Counted from the first letter of the stretch, positions 1 to 8,753 are shown. The stretch: 64,000 bases of DNA from Leadbetterella byssophila_A (GCA_040394735.1 JBEBRR010000015.1:1-64000), one strand, 5' to 3'. The notes: generated from the sequence alone by a model not told the origin. Made by a program: numbers and translations.

Positions 1-30
1 ACAATTTACAATTTACAATTTACAATTTAC
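1..30. repeat. Heptamer tandem repeat ACAATTT
   Basis: Four complete copies of ACAATTT plus two further bases open the window; the array may continue to the left of it. It lies just beyond the stop of the glycosyltransferase gene, so it is intergenic. I see no function for it. Similar short degenerate repeats occur in other intergenic places in this window (8.66 kb, 33.60 kb). Confidence 0.8.
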
Positions 31-978
31 TTAAACCCGTTCCGCAATAATGTAATCATCTTTGCGGGCACTATTACGCGCCAGAAGCTCGCCCAGGAAT
101 CCCGCCAGGAACATCTGGGAACCGATAATAGCAGCGGTAAGACCCAGGAAAAACAGGGGATTGTCCGTAACGTTCCGGTAAGGCTGGTGCGCATAGATGC
201 TGTACAGCTTTTCACCGATCAGGAAGGCTGCCATGGCCAGGCCGCCCACAAAGGCCAGCACTCCGAAAAGACCGAAAAAATGCATAGGGCTTTTTCCGAA
301 CTTATTAACGAAAGTAATGGAGAGGAGGTCCAGGAAGCCATTCAGGAAACGTTCAATACCAAATTTGGTATGCCCGTACTTCCGGGCCTGGTGCTGCACC
401 ACTTTTTCACCGATCTTTTCAAATCCGTTCCATTTGGCCACAACAGGGATATACCGGTGCATCTCACCGTAGATAATAATGCTCTTGGTTACTTTGCTGT
501 TATAGGCTTTTAACCCGCAGTTCATATCATGCAGGTGAATGTCATGGATAAACCGGGTGGTAGCGTTAAACAGCTTGGTGGGCAGGGTTTTGGTAATAGG
601 ATCATAACGTTTCTGCTTCCACCCCGATACCAGGTCATAGCCGTCCCGGGTGATCATCCGGTAAAGCTCCGGAATCTCATCCGGGCTGTCCTGGAGATCA
701 GCGTCCATGGTGATGACCACTTTGCCTGAAGTTTCATTAAAGCCGGTCTGCAGGGCTGCTGTCTTGCCGTAATTTTTAGAAAAGCGGAAGCCCTTTACTT
801 CGGGATTTTCCTTTGCCAGCTTCCGGATGATATCCCATGAGCCGTCATTGCTTCCGTCATCCACAAAAATCACTTCGTAGGTGAAAGCGTGATCGTTCAT
901 AACGCGCCTGATCCAGGAATGAAGCTCCTGCAACGACTCAGCCTCATTGTACAGCGGTATTACAACGGATATGTCCAT
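31..978 (-). CDS. Family 2 glycosyltransferase, DPM1/GtrB-like, membrane anchored
   Basis: A 315-residue protein that probably transfers a sugar from a nucleotide donor to a polyprenyl phosphate at the inner face of the cytoplasmic membrane. The GT-A domain fills the first 220 residues, with the start VVIPLYNE, DDGS at 40-43 and the metal-binding DAD at 92-94. Two hydrophobic segments follow, at about 230-255 and 273-300, as in the GtrB/DpmA branch. It is the last gene of a minus-strand operon with ddl, an RNase H and a tRNA methyltransferase; only three bases separate it from the preceding stop. The sugar and acceptor cannot be told from sequence. Confidence 0.9.
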   Translation of the reverse strand: MDISVVIPLYNEAESLQELHSWIRRVMNDHAFTYEVIFVDDGSNDGSWDIIRKLAKENPEVKGFRFSKNYGKTAALQTGFNETSGKVVITMDADLQDSPDEIPELYRMITRDGYDLVSGWKQKRYDPITKTLPTKLFNATTRFIHDIHLHDMNCGLKAYNSKVTKSIIIYGEMHRYIPVVAKWNGFEKIGEKVVQHQARKYGHTKFGIERFLNGFLDLLSITFVNKFGKSPMHFFGLFGVLAFVGGLAMAAFLIGEKLYSIYAHQPYRNVTDNPLFFLGLTAAIIGSQMFLAGFLGELLARNSARKDDYIIAERV

Positions 979-981
979 AAA

Positions 982-1683
982 CTAAAAGATGAGATAATAG
1001 TCTCCCAGCAATGCCGCAAAGATACTACTATATTTATCGTTTTCATAAATTATAATTTCAACCGGTACAGGGTTTTGGGCGGGCTGGCGGGAAAATGAAG
1101 CTACTTCCCGGAAAACCGGCTTGCCGGACGCATGCCGGATGGTATAGCGTTCGTTCACGTTCAGGAAGCTGGCTGCCGCTTCAGCGGTGAAGCGGGTCAT
1201 TTCGAATGGCGGAAGCAGTATCCACAACGTTCCGGAGGGGCTCAGCAGGCGGGCGGAAACGGAGGCCAGCTCCCGGAAAGAGAGCTCGGCAGCATGGTGT
1301 GCCACATTTTTATGAGAATGGGGCGACTTTAGCCGGTTTTCATAAAAGGGCGGATTGCTGAAGATCAGGTCATAAACAGATGTAGTGGTTTCCGCAAAAT
1401 GCTGGATAGAGCATTGATATAACTTTATACGCTCACCGAAAGGACTATTGCCAAAATTACGCCGGGCATCGGTGGCCGCTCCCGGTTCTATTTCCACGGC
1501 ATCAATGGCCAGTTCGGGATACCTTTGGGCCAGCATCAGGCTCAGGAGTCCGGTTCCCGTACCAATATCCAGGGCGCTAACGGGCTTATCCGGGCGGATC
1601 AGTGCTCCGAACAGGCAGGAATCCGTACAGACTTTCATGGCTGAGTTTTCCTGGTGAACCGTAAACTGTTTAAACCTGAACAT
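982..1683 (-). CDS. trmN6: tRNA1(Val) (adenine37-N6)-methyltransferase family (TrmN6/YfiC)
   Basis: A 233-residue Rossmann-fold methyltransferase. The SAM-binding motif DIGTGTG is at 39-45 and the N6-adenine catalytic motif NPPF at 110-113, followed by YEN, the arrangement of TrmN6/YfiC. In E. coli this enzyme methylates A37 of tRNA1(Val). Length and motif order match the family. The ATG shares its A with the TAA stop of the upstream RNase H gene, which suggests translational coupling. The exact tRNA target here is inferred from family membership only. Confidence 0.9.
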   Translation of the reverse strand: MFRFKQFTVHQENSAMKVCTDSCLFGALIRPDKPVSALDIGTGTGLLSLMLAQRYPELAIDAVEIEPGAATDARRNFGNSPFGERIKLYQCSIQHFAETTTSVYDLIFSNPPFYENRLKSPHSHKNVAHHAAELSFRELASVSARLLSPSGTLWILLPPFEMTRFTAEAAASFLNVNERYTIRHASGKPVFREVASFSRQPAQNPVPVEIIIYENDKYSSIFAALLGDYYLIF

Positions 1684-2288
1684 TATTTTCTTCCGAAGTC
1701 AGCCGGGTTCTCGCCCCACCATCCGGTTTCCCACTTGAGCACCGGGTTAAGCCAGGTATGGGTTTTTAACCAGGTTTCTGCCCTCTCCAGCAACTCAAAC
1801 AGTTCACCGTTTCGGGGGGTATGCTCCAGCTTGGTATTGGCTTTTTTTTTCTTTACCCAGGAAATGGCTGTTCTCGAATCCGAGAAAACAGGGGCGTCTG
1901 ATCCGTGCTTGTGCAGCAGGGCCAGCGCATGTACAATGGCCAGAAATTCGCCTATGTTATTCGTGCCGTCATAAAACGGTCCCCGGTGGAATACACTCTT
2001 ACCTGTCTGTAAATCCACCCCCTGGTATTCCATATCCCCGGTTTTGGTATTCCAGGCGGCATCTACTGCCCAGGCAGGGTAATCCGGACGGGGAATCCTG
2101 CCGGTTTTGGACTCTTTCGGTTTTATAGACTGATAGAAACCCTTTTTTAGTGCGCTTTCCGCCTCTTTTAAGGTTTTGAATGATTTGTATTGAGCCCCGT
2201 CAAAACCTTCTATACTTTTCTTGCAGGTGTCCCAGTCTTCCAGTATACCGGTAGTTCTGCCTTTCCAGACCACGTAAAACTTTGCCAT
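1683..2288 (-). CDS. Ribonuclease H with N-terminal viroplasmin (RNA-binding) domain
   Basis: A 201-residue RNase HI-type protein that should cleave the RNA strand of RNA-DNA hybrids. Residues 1-50 form a caulimovirus/viroplasmin-like hybrid-binding domain (start MAKFYVVWKG), as in eukaryotic RNase H1 and many Bacteroidota enzymes. The catalytic domain starts near residue 70, with acidic residues D76, E114 (NIGEF), D137 (FSDSRT) and D197 (NPADFGRK). Its ATG overlaps the TAA of ddl by one base, and its own TAA overlaps the next ATG by one base. Confidence 0.92.
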   Translation of the reverse strand: MAKFYVVWKGRTTGILEDWDTCKKSIEGFDGAQYKSFKTLKEAESALKKGFYQSIKPKESKTGRIPRPDYPAWAVDAAWNTKTGDMEYQGVDLQTGKSVFHRGPFYDGTNNIGEFLAIVHALALLHKHGSDAPVFSDSRTAISWVKKKKANTKLEHTPRNGELFELLERAETWLKTHTWLNPVLKWETGWWGENPADFGRK

Positions 2289-4051
2289 TAAAGGGTGGTG
2301 AGCTCGTTGTTTTTACAGATGAAAAGGTTTCTGAAGGTATTGGTGAAGTCTGTATCGGAGATTTTACGTACGGAAAAATCTACTTTCCCTACATAAAATT
2401 CGCGCAGCTGTTTCGTCCTTTCAATATTTTTAACAATAAAGGGGTGCTTGGGTGTACCGATAGACGTACCGAATTCATTGATATCCGGCTTGAACATCAG
2501 GTTCAGCGGGATAAGGTATTTTGAGCCGTTAAGTGCCGCACAGACGGGAATGGGCTCGTATTCTTCACTGCCGCAGTACTGGCTGTATTTTTTGCGGGCC
2601 AGGGCGTACTCCTCGTCATTTTCGCCGAAAAGTATGGCCAGCTTTTTACGGGGGGCAGAGGCGCTGATATTGTTCGACAGGTTATTCAGCAGGTTGCTGA
2701 GCTCGTAACGGTTTTTACCGCTGCGTATTCTTTCAATGAGTGACTGCCGTATAAAATAAGTGATGGCATCCGTGATGTTGAAGCCTACCTCAGCCATTTG
2801 TTTGAAAATGAAGGAGCTGGGTGACATGCCCGGTAAGGTGTTGGGATCATGCAGCAGCACCTCTCCGGATTCGGAAATGAAGCCGTCTATCCGGCAAACC
2901 ACGCTCATTCCTGTCGCTTCAAATGCCTTCAGGACATCCGCATGTATTTTTTCCAGGTTTTCATCGCTGGTTTTTACCGGGATACGCTTTTTGCTGACGG
3001 TAGATTTGTATTTGGCTTTAAAATCAAAGGTAGTGGTATCGCCGTATACTTCGGCAGGAGGCAGGGCAATGGGAGTTCCGTTATCGTCCTGGATCACGCC
3101 GCAGGAAAACTCCTGTCCGGAAATAAACTCTTCGATCAGAACATAATCTTCCGCATTTACGCTGGTTAACAGGGCAGCATCATTCCGGGTCAGGTGCTCA
3201 TTCAGCTTTTTCAGCAGAATAGCGGGGTGATAAATCACTTCGTCATTAAAAACCACCGGAAACCCGATCCCCTCGTCGAGGTTGCTCATTTTCTCCATGA
3301 AGTTTTTCTTCCGGCGGGTAGAGAGCCTGTCCCAGTCTTTCCGGGTAATAGTGGTCTCGAAAAAGCACTGTGACATTGCACGGCTGAACTCTTCCAGGCT
3401 TCTTTTCTTTACAATTGCCACCCCGATGGAAGAGCCCTGGTGCGGAGCTTTCACCACCAGGGGGAAGCCCAGCTGCCCGATCAGCCGTGAAAAGAGCTTG
3501 GAGCGGTCGGTTTCTACCCACTCCTTTTTGCTGACAGTGGTATATTTCTTTTCCTGGCCGGTGGCGTAAGCCATAAGACGGTTCTGAAAAGGTTTGTTTA
3601 TACCGATACCCGAACCCAGGATTCCCGGCCCCATATAGGGAATATTCAGCCATTCGAAAAGTCCCTGCACACTGCCGTCTTCGGCATACGGGCCGTGCAT
3701 AACCACAAATGCAAAATCGATGATTCCTTTCAGGTCTTCAGGTTTGATCTGTGACCCGATCTTATAGATAAGTTTGTAAAGCTGGGAGTCTTTTAGCGGT
3801 CCCAGAGACTCGATATAGACTTTATAACCGTTATTCTGATTTTTTGAGGGATAAAAACTCCGGATGTCCGGTTCATTCAGGATAGATTCGTCTACCCGTA
3901 TGAAATTTCCCAGGCTGTCCGTGAAAATAAGTACGGGATCGAAATAGCGTTTGTCAAGGTGTTCGTAAGCAGTCCTTCCGCCAAGAAAAGAAATCTCTCT
4001 TTCTCTCGATTGTCCTCCGAAAAAAATCCCGACTTTAAGTTTTTTGTTCAT
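2288..4051 (-). CDS. ddl: D-alanine--D-alanine ligase, long form with extra C-terminal domain
   Basis: At 587 residues this is far longer than ordinary Ddl (about 300-370). The ligase core occupies roughly 1-445: N-terminal GGQSREREIS at 12-21, HGPYAEDGSVQG at 119-130, the ATP-grasp strand VVKAPHQGSSIG at 199-210 and the metal/product site DPNTLPGMS at 402-410. It should join two D-Ala for peptidoglycan precursors in the cytosol. A lysine/arginine-rich insertion sits near 225-260. Residues 468-587 are additional and begin KKLAILFGENDEEYALAR, which looks like a degenerate second copy of a Ddl N-terminal domain. First gene of the operon. The DPN triplet in place of the usual E-x-N is a deviation; another D-Ala-X ligase specificity is possible. 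Confidence 0.88.
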   Translation of the reverse strand: MNKKLKVGIFFGGQSREREISFLGGRTAYEHLDKRYFDPVLIFTDSLGNFIRVDESILNEPDIRSFYPSKNQNNGYKVYIESLGPLKDSQLYKLIYKIGSQIKPEDLKGIIDFAFVVMHGPYAEDGSVQGLFEWLNIPYMGPGILGSGIGINKPFQNRLMAYATGQEKKYTTVSKKEWVETDRSKLFSRLIGQLGFPLVVKAPHQGSSIGVAIVKKRSLEEFSRAMSQCFFETTITRKDWDRLSTRRKKNFMEKMSNLDEGIGFPVVFNDEVIYHPAILLKKLNEHLTRNDAALLTSVNAEDYVLIEEFISGQEFSCGVIQDDNGTPIALPPAEVYGDTTTFDFKAKYKSTVSKKRIPVKTSDENLEKIHADVLKAFEATGMSVVCRIDGFISESGEVLLHDPNTLPGMSPSSFIFKQMAEVGFNITDAITYFIRQSLIERIRSGKNRYELSNLLNNLSNNISASAPRKKLAILFGENDEEYALARKKYSQYCGSEEYEPIPVCAALNGSKYLIPLNLMFKPDINEFGTSIGTPKHPFIVKNIERTKQLREFYVGKVDFSVRKISDTDFTNTFRNLFICKNNELTTL

Positions 4052-4092
4052 GTTTATTTTGAGGTTTGGCTTTAGAGCGTGTGTGTGAATGC

Positions 4093-4125
4093 AAAAAGTT
4101 GCCCGTGAATAGAATCAAAGGCAAC
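4093..4125 (-). terminator. Intrinsic terminator after the NifU-like gene
   Basis: The stem GTTGCC/GGCAAC (4098-4103 with 4120-4125) is followed on the minus strand by five T (4097-4093). It lies between the NifU-like gene and ddl, so ddl is probably transcribed separately. Confidence 0.6.
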
Positions 4126-4148
4126 CTGACAGTGATAATTTACTATTT

Positions 4149-4400
4149 TTAGTAGGTATCCACCGCCACATTTACAGCTTCCACACTTTTAATTTCAGGA
4201 ACATTCTTCAAGATGGCTTCTTCAAGCCCTGCTTTGAAGGTCATGGATGACATGGGACAACTGCCACAGGAGCCGATAAATTCCAGTTTCACCACTTTGT
4301 CCTCAGTGATTTCCAGAACCTTTACATTTCCCCCGTCTGCAATCAGGTAAGGTCTGATATTATCTAAAGCCTGCTCTACTTTTAATGTTAAATCTTCCAT
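4149..4400 (-). CDS. NifU-like C-terminal domain Fe-S cluster carrier
   Basis: An 83-residue protein consisting of the NifU C-terminal domain alone. The cluster-binding C45-x-x-C48 motif is in the context FIGSCGSCPMSS, and the ADGGNV motif is at 21-26. Such proteins carry and deliver [4Fe-4S] clusters in the cytosol, acting with SUF-type assembly. Mrp, another Fe-S carrier candidate, is about 3 kb away on the other strand. The gene is followed by a terminator. Confidence 0.9.
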   Translation of the reverse strand: MEDLTLKVEQALDNIRPYLIADGGNVKVLEITEDKVVKLEFIGSCGSCPMSSMTFKAGLEEAILKNVPEIKSVEAVNVAVDTY

Positions 4401-4439
4401 CTGAAAACCATTAGTACTACAATATTACAAATATATTCC

Positions 4440-4898
4440 TTATTTAGTTTGCCTGCTGCCAAATAATTGTGTGTAATATCCTTTATAAATTCCCACTCCC
4501 ATTTCACGGACAGTGTTGTTCATTAGATTTTTACAATGGCCCGGGCTGTTTTTCCAGGCATTAACCACTTCACGTATGGCGGGGGTATAACCTTCAGCGG
4601 CAAAAAGGTTTTCTGCAAAGCTGCTGTACCGGTAACCCTGTGCCTTCAGGCGGTCAGCCGGTGATTTTCCCCTTTTGGAAAAATGAGAAAAATAGCCGCG
4701 GTTCTGCATATCTTTGCTGTGCAGGAAGCCGGTCTTTTCCAGTGTTTCATTCCAGACCACGGGGTGCGTAGGTCCGAAATAATCTTTCCCGCACTGGCAT
4801 CCCTGTATGCGGATGGCATTTACTTCGGCGAGGAATTCTTTCTGCACATCGGGGGAGGTCTGAAAAGCAAGCAGAACGATTAAAAAAACAGGAGGCAT
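4440..4898 (-). CDS. CAP (SCP/PR-1-like) domain secreted protein
   Basis: A 152-residue protein with a short hydrophobic N-terminus (PPVFLIVLLAF) compatible with a signal peptide. The rest is a CAP domain: WNETLEKTGFLHSKDM, GYFSHFSKRGKSP, FAENLF and VNAWKNSPGHCKNL are the usual conserved blocks with His and Glu at the cleft. Bacterial CAP proteins are extracytoplasmic and their biochemical role is mostly unknown. It is read in the same direction as the NifU-like gene, 39 bases away. Confidence 0.85.
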   Translation of the reverse strand: MPPVFLIVLLAFQTSPDVQKEFLAEVNAIRIQGCQCGKDYFGPTHPVVWNETLEKTGFLHSKDMQNRGYFSHFSKRGKSPADRLKAQGYRYSSFAENLFAAEGYTPAIREVVNAWKNSPGHCKNLMNNTVREMGVGIYKGYYTQLFGSRQTK

Positions 4899-5027
4899 AG
4901 AATGATGTTTTACGGGTTATATAACGCCTTTTGATCTGTATATATTCTCTTCTGCCCGGTTTTCGGGTAGTAACTTATATGAACTCATAGACCTAATGCG
5001 GTTTCAGTATCCGGGTGGTGAAGGCGA

Positions 5028-5060
5028 CAAAAAATGGAAACCCCAAAAGAGTTTCCATTT
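5028..5060 (-). terminator. Intrinsic terminator of the DUF937/OmpA-like gene
   Basis: A perfect 10-bp stem AAATGGAAAC/GTTTCCATTT (5032-5041 with 5051-5060) has a nine-base loop. On the minus strand it runs into an uninterrupted T tract. It lies 65 bases beyond the stop at 5125. Confidence 0.75.
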
Positions 5061-5124
5061 CAATGTTTCTCACAATATTTATAGAGTTTTTCCCGACGTG
5101 TTTATTAGTTATCTCTGATTAAAG

Positions 5125-6330
5125 TTACTTGCTGATAACCTTAATTTTTGTAAAATCTTCACCAATGCCCCCCGATACCGCATCAATCCTGACGGATTCT
5201 ATGCCTTTACCGGTGAGTATTCTTTTAACGAAAAATGCACGCTTATTATTGAATGCTTTTTCACCGGAACCTGAAAAAGCCGTGATTTTTATCTGGAGTC
5301 TCGGGTTGTCTTTCATTAAGCCTCCAATGCTGTCTACCACCGCAAAAGAAGTGGTCTGCAGGGAAACGGAGTCTGTTACAAATTTAACAGATTTCAGATC
5401 AAATTCCTTCCCGGCCGGCTCACTTTTATTTAAAATATACGCTTTAAATGTGCCGAAGTCATTTGTGGTGGCAGTAGTAGCTGCAGCGGGCTGTGCTACA
5501 GGGTTCACGGCGGAAGTGTCTGCCGGGCTGCCCTCTTCAGACAGCGAATCCACGCTTTCTACCGGAACTTCTTTCTTGGCAAAGAAGTTTAGGTTCCCGT
5601 TCTGGGTGTAATAGTAATATAATCCGCCTCCTATTACCAGAAGGCCCAGGATCAGGCCGATCAGCCAGCCGTTGGACGAGGATTTCTCCCCGGTGGTATC
5701 CGGGTAGTCCACCGGGGCTACCGTTTCTTCGCGGGTTTTTGCACCGGTTTCCTTTTTTACCACATAAGGCCGGACCGTCATCAGGTCGTGAAGGCCCAGT
5801 GACGGGATCATTTTTTCAAGCAAAGGCTCGGGGATAGCATTAAGAAGAGGCTCATGATGCTGTCTTAAAAGACTTACCATCTGATCTTTATCCCATTTTC
5901 CACTCTCAATGTCCTTTTTGAACATGGAGATGATTACATTGGCAACAATATCCGATGCCGTGGTGGTAGTAGCCTTGCTGACTCCCGAGTAAGTGCTGAT
6001 CATGCTCAGAAGGGGGCTTTTGTAAGCCGGAAATACCTGAGAGATGATTTTTGAACCGTCGGTCTCTATTTTTTTCAGTACGGATTCCTGGCTGAAAATA
6101 CTGGCCAGGTTGGAAGGCAGGTTTATCTTTTTTGCATTCTCCTCGATCTGGTTAAAAAGCATGCCGGCGCTCATGTCGCTGTTGGTTTTCCGGATCATGC
6201 CGGCCAGCAGCGTGTAAAAGACTCCTTTAACGGTGACGTTGAGGTCGCCGTGTGTTGTTGATGTGTAAGATTTGAACTTTTCGATAAATTCATCATTGAC
6301 GATTTCATCAAAACTCTCAAATAGATTCAT
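5125..6330 (-). CDS. DUF937-like / OmpA-like inner-membrane-anchored protein
   Basis: A 401-residue protein. The first 190 residues are helical and resemble DUF937 (LLAGMIRKTNSDMSAG, VSKATTTTASDIVANVI). A Lys/Glu/Ser-rich linker leads to one transmembrane segment at about 221-241 (GWLIGLILGLLVIGGGLYYY). An acidic Ser/Ala/Thr-rich linker follows, then an OmpA-like peptidoglycan-binding domain from about 300 to the end. This layout would place DUF937 in the cytosol and the OmpA domain in the periplasm. The ATG at 6330 is preferred: the TTG at 6363 lies inside a TAATTTTG promoter element. The function of DUF937 is unknown. Confidence 0.75.
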   Translation of the reverse strand: MNLFESFDEIVNDEFIEKFKSYTSTTHGDLNVTVKGVFYTLLAGMIRKTNSDMSAGMLFNQIEENAKKINLPSNLASIFSQESVLKKIETDGSKIISQVFPAYKSPLLSMISTYSGVSKATTTTASDIVANVIISMFKKDIESGKWDKDQMVSLLRQHHEPLLNAIPEPLLEKMIPSLGLHDLMTVRPYVVKKETGAKTREETVAPVDYPDTTGEKSSSNGWLIGLILGLLVIGGGLYYYYTQNGNLNFFAKKEVPVESVDSLSEEGSPADTSAVNPVAQPAAATTATTNDFGTFKAYILNKSEPAGKEFDLKSVKFVTDSVSLQTTSFAVVDSIGGLMKDNPRLQIKITAFSGSGEKAFNNKRAFFVKRILTGKGIESVRIDAVSGGIGEDFTKIKVISK

Positions 6331-6360
6331 ATGGAAGCGTATTTTTAGTTTTTCAAGGTG

Positions 6361-6368
6361 CAAAATTA
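6361..6368 (-). promoter_or_regulatory. -7 promoter element TAATTTTG
   Basis: The minus strand reads TAATTTTG, matching the Bacteroidota -7 consensus TAnnTTTG. It is about 30 bases before the ATG at 6330. No clear -33 TTG at the expected distance. Confidence 0.55.
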
Positions 6369-6461
6369 TAAATATTTCCCCGTGTAAAGTACTTTTACTT
6401 TATTTATTTAATAATAAAGGATTTTGTTCCCTGCTTGGGGGAGCTGAATAAAAGCAGAAAG

Positions 6462-7439
6462 ATGAGATTAAGAACTGTGCTGGATGTGCCTGCCTTTGAT
6501 TTTAACCTGGATTACGGTTCCGGCATTATCACCCTGGGGTCCTGCTTTTCGGAGGTGATCGGAAATTACCTGCAGCACCGCAAATTTTCAGTGAAAAACA
6601 ATCCCTTCGGCACGGTGTATAATCTGAAATCCCTGTGTGATGTGACCGGAAATGCCGTTGACGATATCTCACCGGGAGAACAGCGCATGGTCAGCCGTGA
6701 CGGCCTGTTCTTTCATCTGGATTATCACTCGGAGTTTTACAGTGAAAGCCGGGAGGGACTGCTGGAAAGGATCAGATTCGCCGGAGAAGATTTCAGGATG
6801 TTTTTAACGCAGGCAGAGCTGCTGATCATAACCTTAGGAACCAGCTGGGTATATAAACTGGAAGATGAAACGGTGTCAAACTGTCATAAGTTACCCGCTT
6901 CCCGCTTTGAAAAGCATCTTCTGACGCTGGAGGAGCAGAAAAAGCTGCTGAACCTCCTGGTGACCCGGGTGCGCAGCGTTAACCCGGCGCTGAAGCTGAT
7001 GCTCACTGTCAGTCCTGTGCGGCATATCAAAGACGGGATACCGGAAAACAGTTTGTCGAAGGCCATCCTCCGCCTGGTATGTGAGGAGGCTGTCCGGGAT
7101 TATCCGGCTACCTGCTACTTTCCGTCATTTGAAGTAATGATGGATGACCTCCGCGATTACCGCTTTTACAAGCCTGACCTGATTCACCCGGACGAAGTGG
7201 CGGAAAATCACATATGCGAACTCTTTATGAAAAGTGTGATGACGGAAGAGGCGCGCAGCATCAGTGAAGAATGGAGCAGGGTTCGGACGGCTATGAATCA
7301 CCGGTCCCTGAACCCTGTGAGCAACGCCCACCGCACATTTTTAAATAACCTGATGGTGAAAGTGAAAACCTTTCAGCCGCTTTTTGATGTAAGCGAAGAA
7401 TACCGGGAACTGGAAAAACGGTGGGAGGTATTCAGGTAA
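6462..7439 (+). CDS. GSCFA domain protein
   Basis: A 325-residue protein that carries the name-giving motif GSCFSE, in the context IITLGSCFSEVIGNYLQHRK, near the N-terminus. The conserved blocks NPFGTVYN and TLGTSWVY follow, then TVSPVRHIKDG and a C-terminal DLIHPDEVAENHICELF. The family has an SGNH-hydrolase-like organisation (Ser in GSCFS, His in the DxxHP-like block), so an esterase or acyltransferase role is an inference; no member function is known to me. I start it at the ATG 6462, preceded by AAAGCAGAAAG, rather than the TTG at 6435. Divergent from the DUF937/OmpA gene. Confidence 0.85.
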   Translation: MRLRTVLDVPAFDFNLDYGSGIITLGSCFSEVIGNYLQHRKFSVKNNPFGTVYNLKSLCDVTGNAVDDISPGEQRMVSRDGLFFHLDYHSEFYSESREGLLERIRFAGEDFRMFLTQAELLIITLGTSWVYKLEDETVSNCHKLPASRFEKHLLTLEEQKKLLNLLVTRVRSVNPALKLMLTVSPVRHIKDGIPENSLSKAILRLVCEEAVRDYPATCYFPSFEVMMDDLRDYRFYKPDLIHPDEVAENHICELFMKSVMTEEARSISEEWSRVRTAMNHRSLNPVSNAHRTFLNNLMVKVKTFQPLFDVSEEYRELEKRWEVFR

Positions 7440-7556
7440 GAAAGGGAAAGCCCGTGGTATTCCGGAAAAAAAAGAACTTCCTTTGCACGGAGGCTGTTCT
7501 ACCATTAACCCGGTACGGGAATCAGATAAGCAAGTGAAAGAATTTTATATAAACAG

Positions 7557-8660
7557 ATGGGTGAGTTTTCAATAACGAAAGAAAAAATACTGGCATCGCT
7601 AAGTACGGTGGAGGAACCTGACCTCAAGAAAGATCTGGTCTCCTTAAATATGATCCGTGAGGTGGAAGTGGGAGTAAACCAGGTCAGGTTTACGGTGATA
7701 CTGACCACTCCGGCCTGCCCTTTAAAGGAGCTGATAAAGCAGCGGTGTATAGAAGCCATTCAAAGAGACCTGGGAACAGGCTTTGAGATCATCATTAATA
7801 TGACCTCCAATGTAACGGCAAATGCCAATAAAAGCATTATGCTACCCGGAGTAAAGAATATTATTGCCATTTCATCCGGTAAAGGCGGGGTAGGAAAATC
7901 TACCGTTACCGCTAACCTGGCTATGGCTCTGAAAAAGGCCGGTGCTAAAGTCGGGATCCTGGATGCCGATATTTCCGGGCCTTCTATTCCGATTATGTTC
8001 GGGGCGGAAGATATGCAGCCCCTGGTAGCGCCAAGAGACGGTAAGAACTATATCGCTCCTATTATGCAGTACGGGATCAAAATGATCTCTATCGGATTTC
8101 TTACCCCGCCTGACAGCGCAGTGGTATGGCGCGGGCCTATGGCCAGCCAGGCCTTACGCCAGTTCTTCGGGGATGTCGACTGGGGCGAGCTGGATTACCT
8201 GTTGCTGGATATGCCTCCGGGCACCAGCGATATCCACCTGACCCTGGTGCAGACCGTACCCGTTTCAGGAGCGGTGGTCGTGACCACCCCTCAGAAAGTG
8301 GCGGTGGCCGATGCCACCAAGGGAGGGTCTATGTTTAGCCAGGGCAACATCAATGTGCCGGTGCTGGGAGTAATTGAAAATATGTCCTATTTCACACCGG
8401 CAGAGCTTCCGGAAAACAAATATTATATCTTTGGCCGGGGAGGCGGTCAGCAACTGGCCGATAAGCTGGGAACAGAGCTGCTGGGACAGCTTCCTATTGT
8501 TCAGAAAATCAGGGAGGGAGGTGATGAGGGCCGGCCTGTCACCATGGATGACCACGAACTGGTGACCACCGCATTCATGGATGTGGCGGAGAAACTGGCT
8601 CAGAAGATCGCCATCCGGAATGCTACGATGCCGGTTACCGAGCCGGTGATGGTGAATTGA
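7557..8660 (+). CDS. mrp: Mrp/NBP35-family ATP-binding Fe-S carrier protein
   Basis: A 367-residue protein. An N-terminal MIP18/DUF59 domain (about 8-85, with TTPACPLKELI) is joined to a deviant-Walker-A P-loop ATPase (SSGKGGVGKST at 106-116; DLPPGTSD-like block present as MPPGTSDIH). It is expected to help deliver Fe-S clusters in the cytosol. The CxxC pair seen near the C-terminus of many Mrp proteins is absent: the equivalent stretch reads MSYFTPAELPENKYYIFG. I believe this is common in Bacteroidota, but cannot check it here. Confidence 0.92.
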   Translation: MGEFSITKEKILASLSTVEEPDLKKDLVSLNMIREVEVGVNQVRFTVILTTPACPLKELIKQRCIEAIQRDLGTGFEIIINMTSNVTANANKSIMLPGVKNIIAISSGKGGVGKSTVTANLAMALKKAGAKVGILDADISGPSIPIMFGAEDMQPLVAPRDGKNYIAPIMQYGIKMISIGFLTPPDSAVVWRGPMASQALRQFFGDVDWGELDYLLLDMPPGTSDIHLTLVQTVPVSGAVVVTTPQKVAVADATKGGSMFSQGNINVPVLGVIENMSYFTPAELPENKYYIFGRGGGQQLADKLGTELLGQLPIVQKIREGGDEGRPVTMDDHELVTTAFMDVAEKLAQKIAIRNATMPVTEPVMVN

Positions 8661-8670
8661 GATAAAAGTG

Positions 8671-8722
8671 AAAAGTGAAGGTAAATTCCGGTATTTATAT
8701 ACAGAACTGTTCCTTCACTTTT
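8671..8722. terminator. Long inverted repeat between convergent mrp and ABC genes
   Basis: The arms AAAAGTGAAGG (8671-8681) and CCTTCACTTTT (8712-8722) are perfect 11-bp complements around a 30-base AT-rich loop. The left arm is part of a short AAAAGTG tandem repeat. Position between two convergent genes suits a bidirectional terminator, though the loop is long. Confidence 0.5.
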
Positions 8723-8753
8723 AGTTTTTACTATTATCTTTTCACTTCCTCCC

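Noticed and set aside
857..1100. Possible frameshift between the glycosyltransferase and the methyltransferase
   Set aside because: Both genes are complete with proper start and stop, three bases apart.
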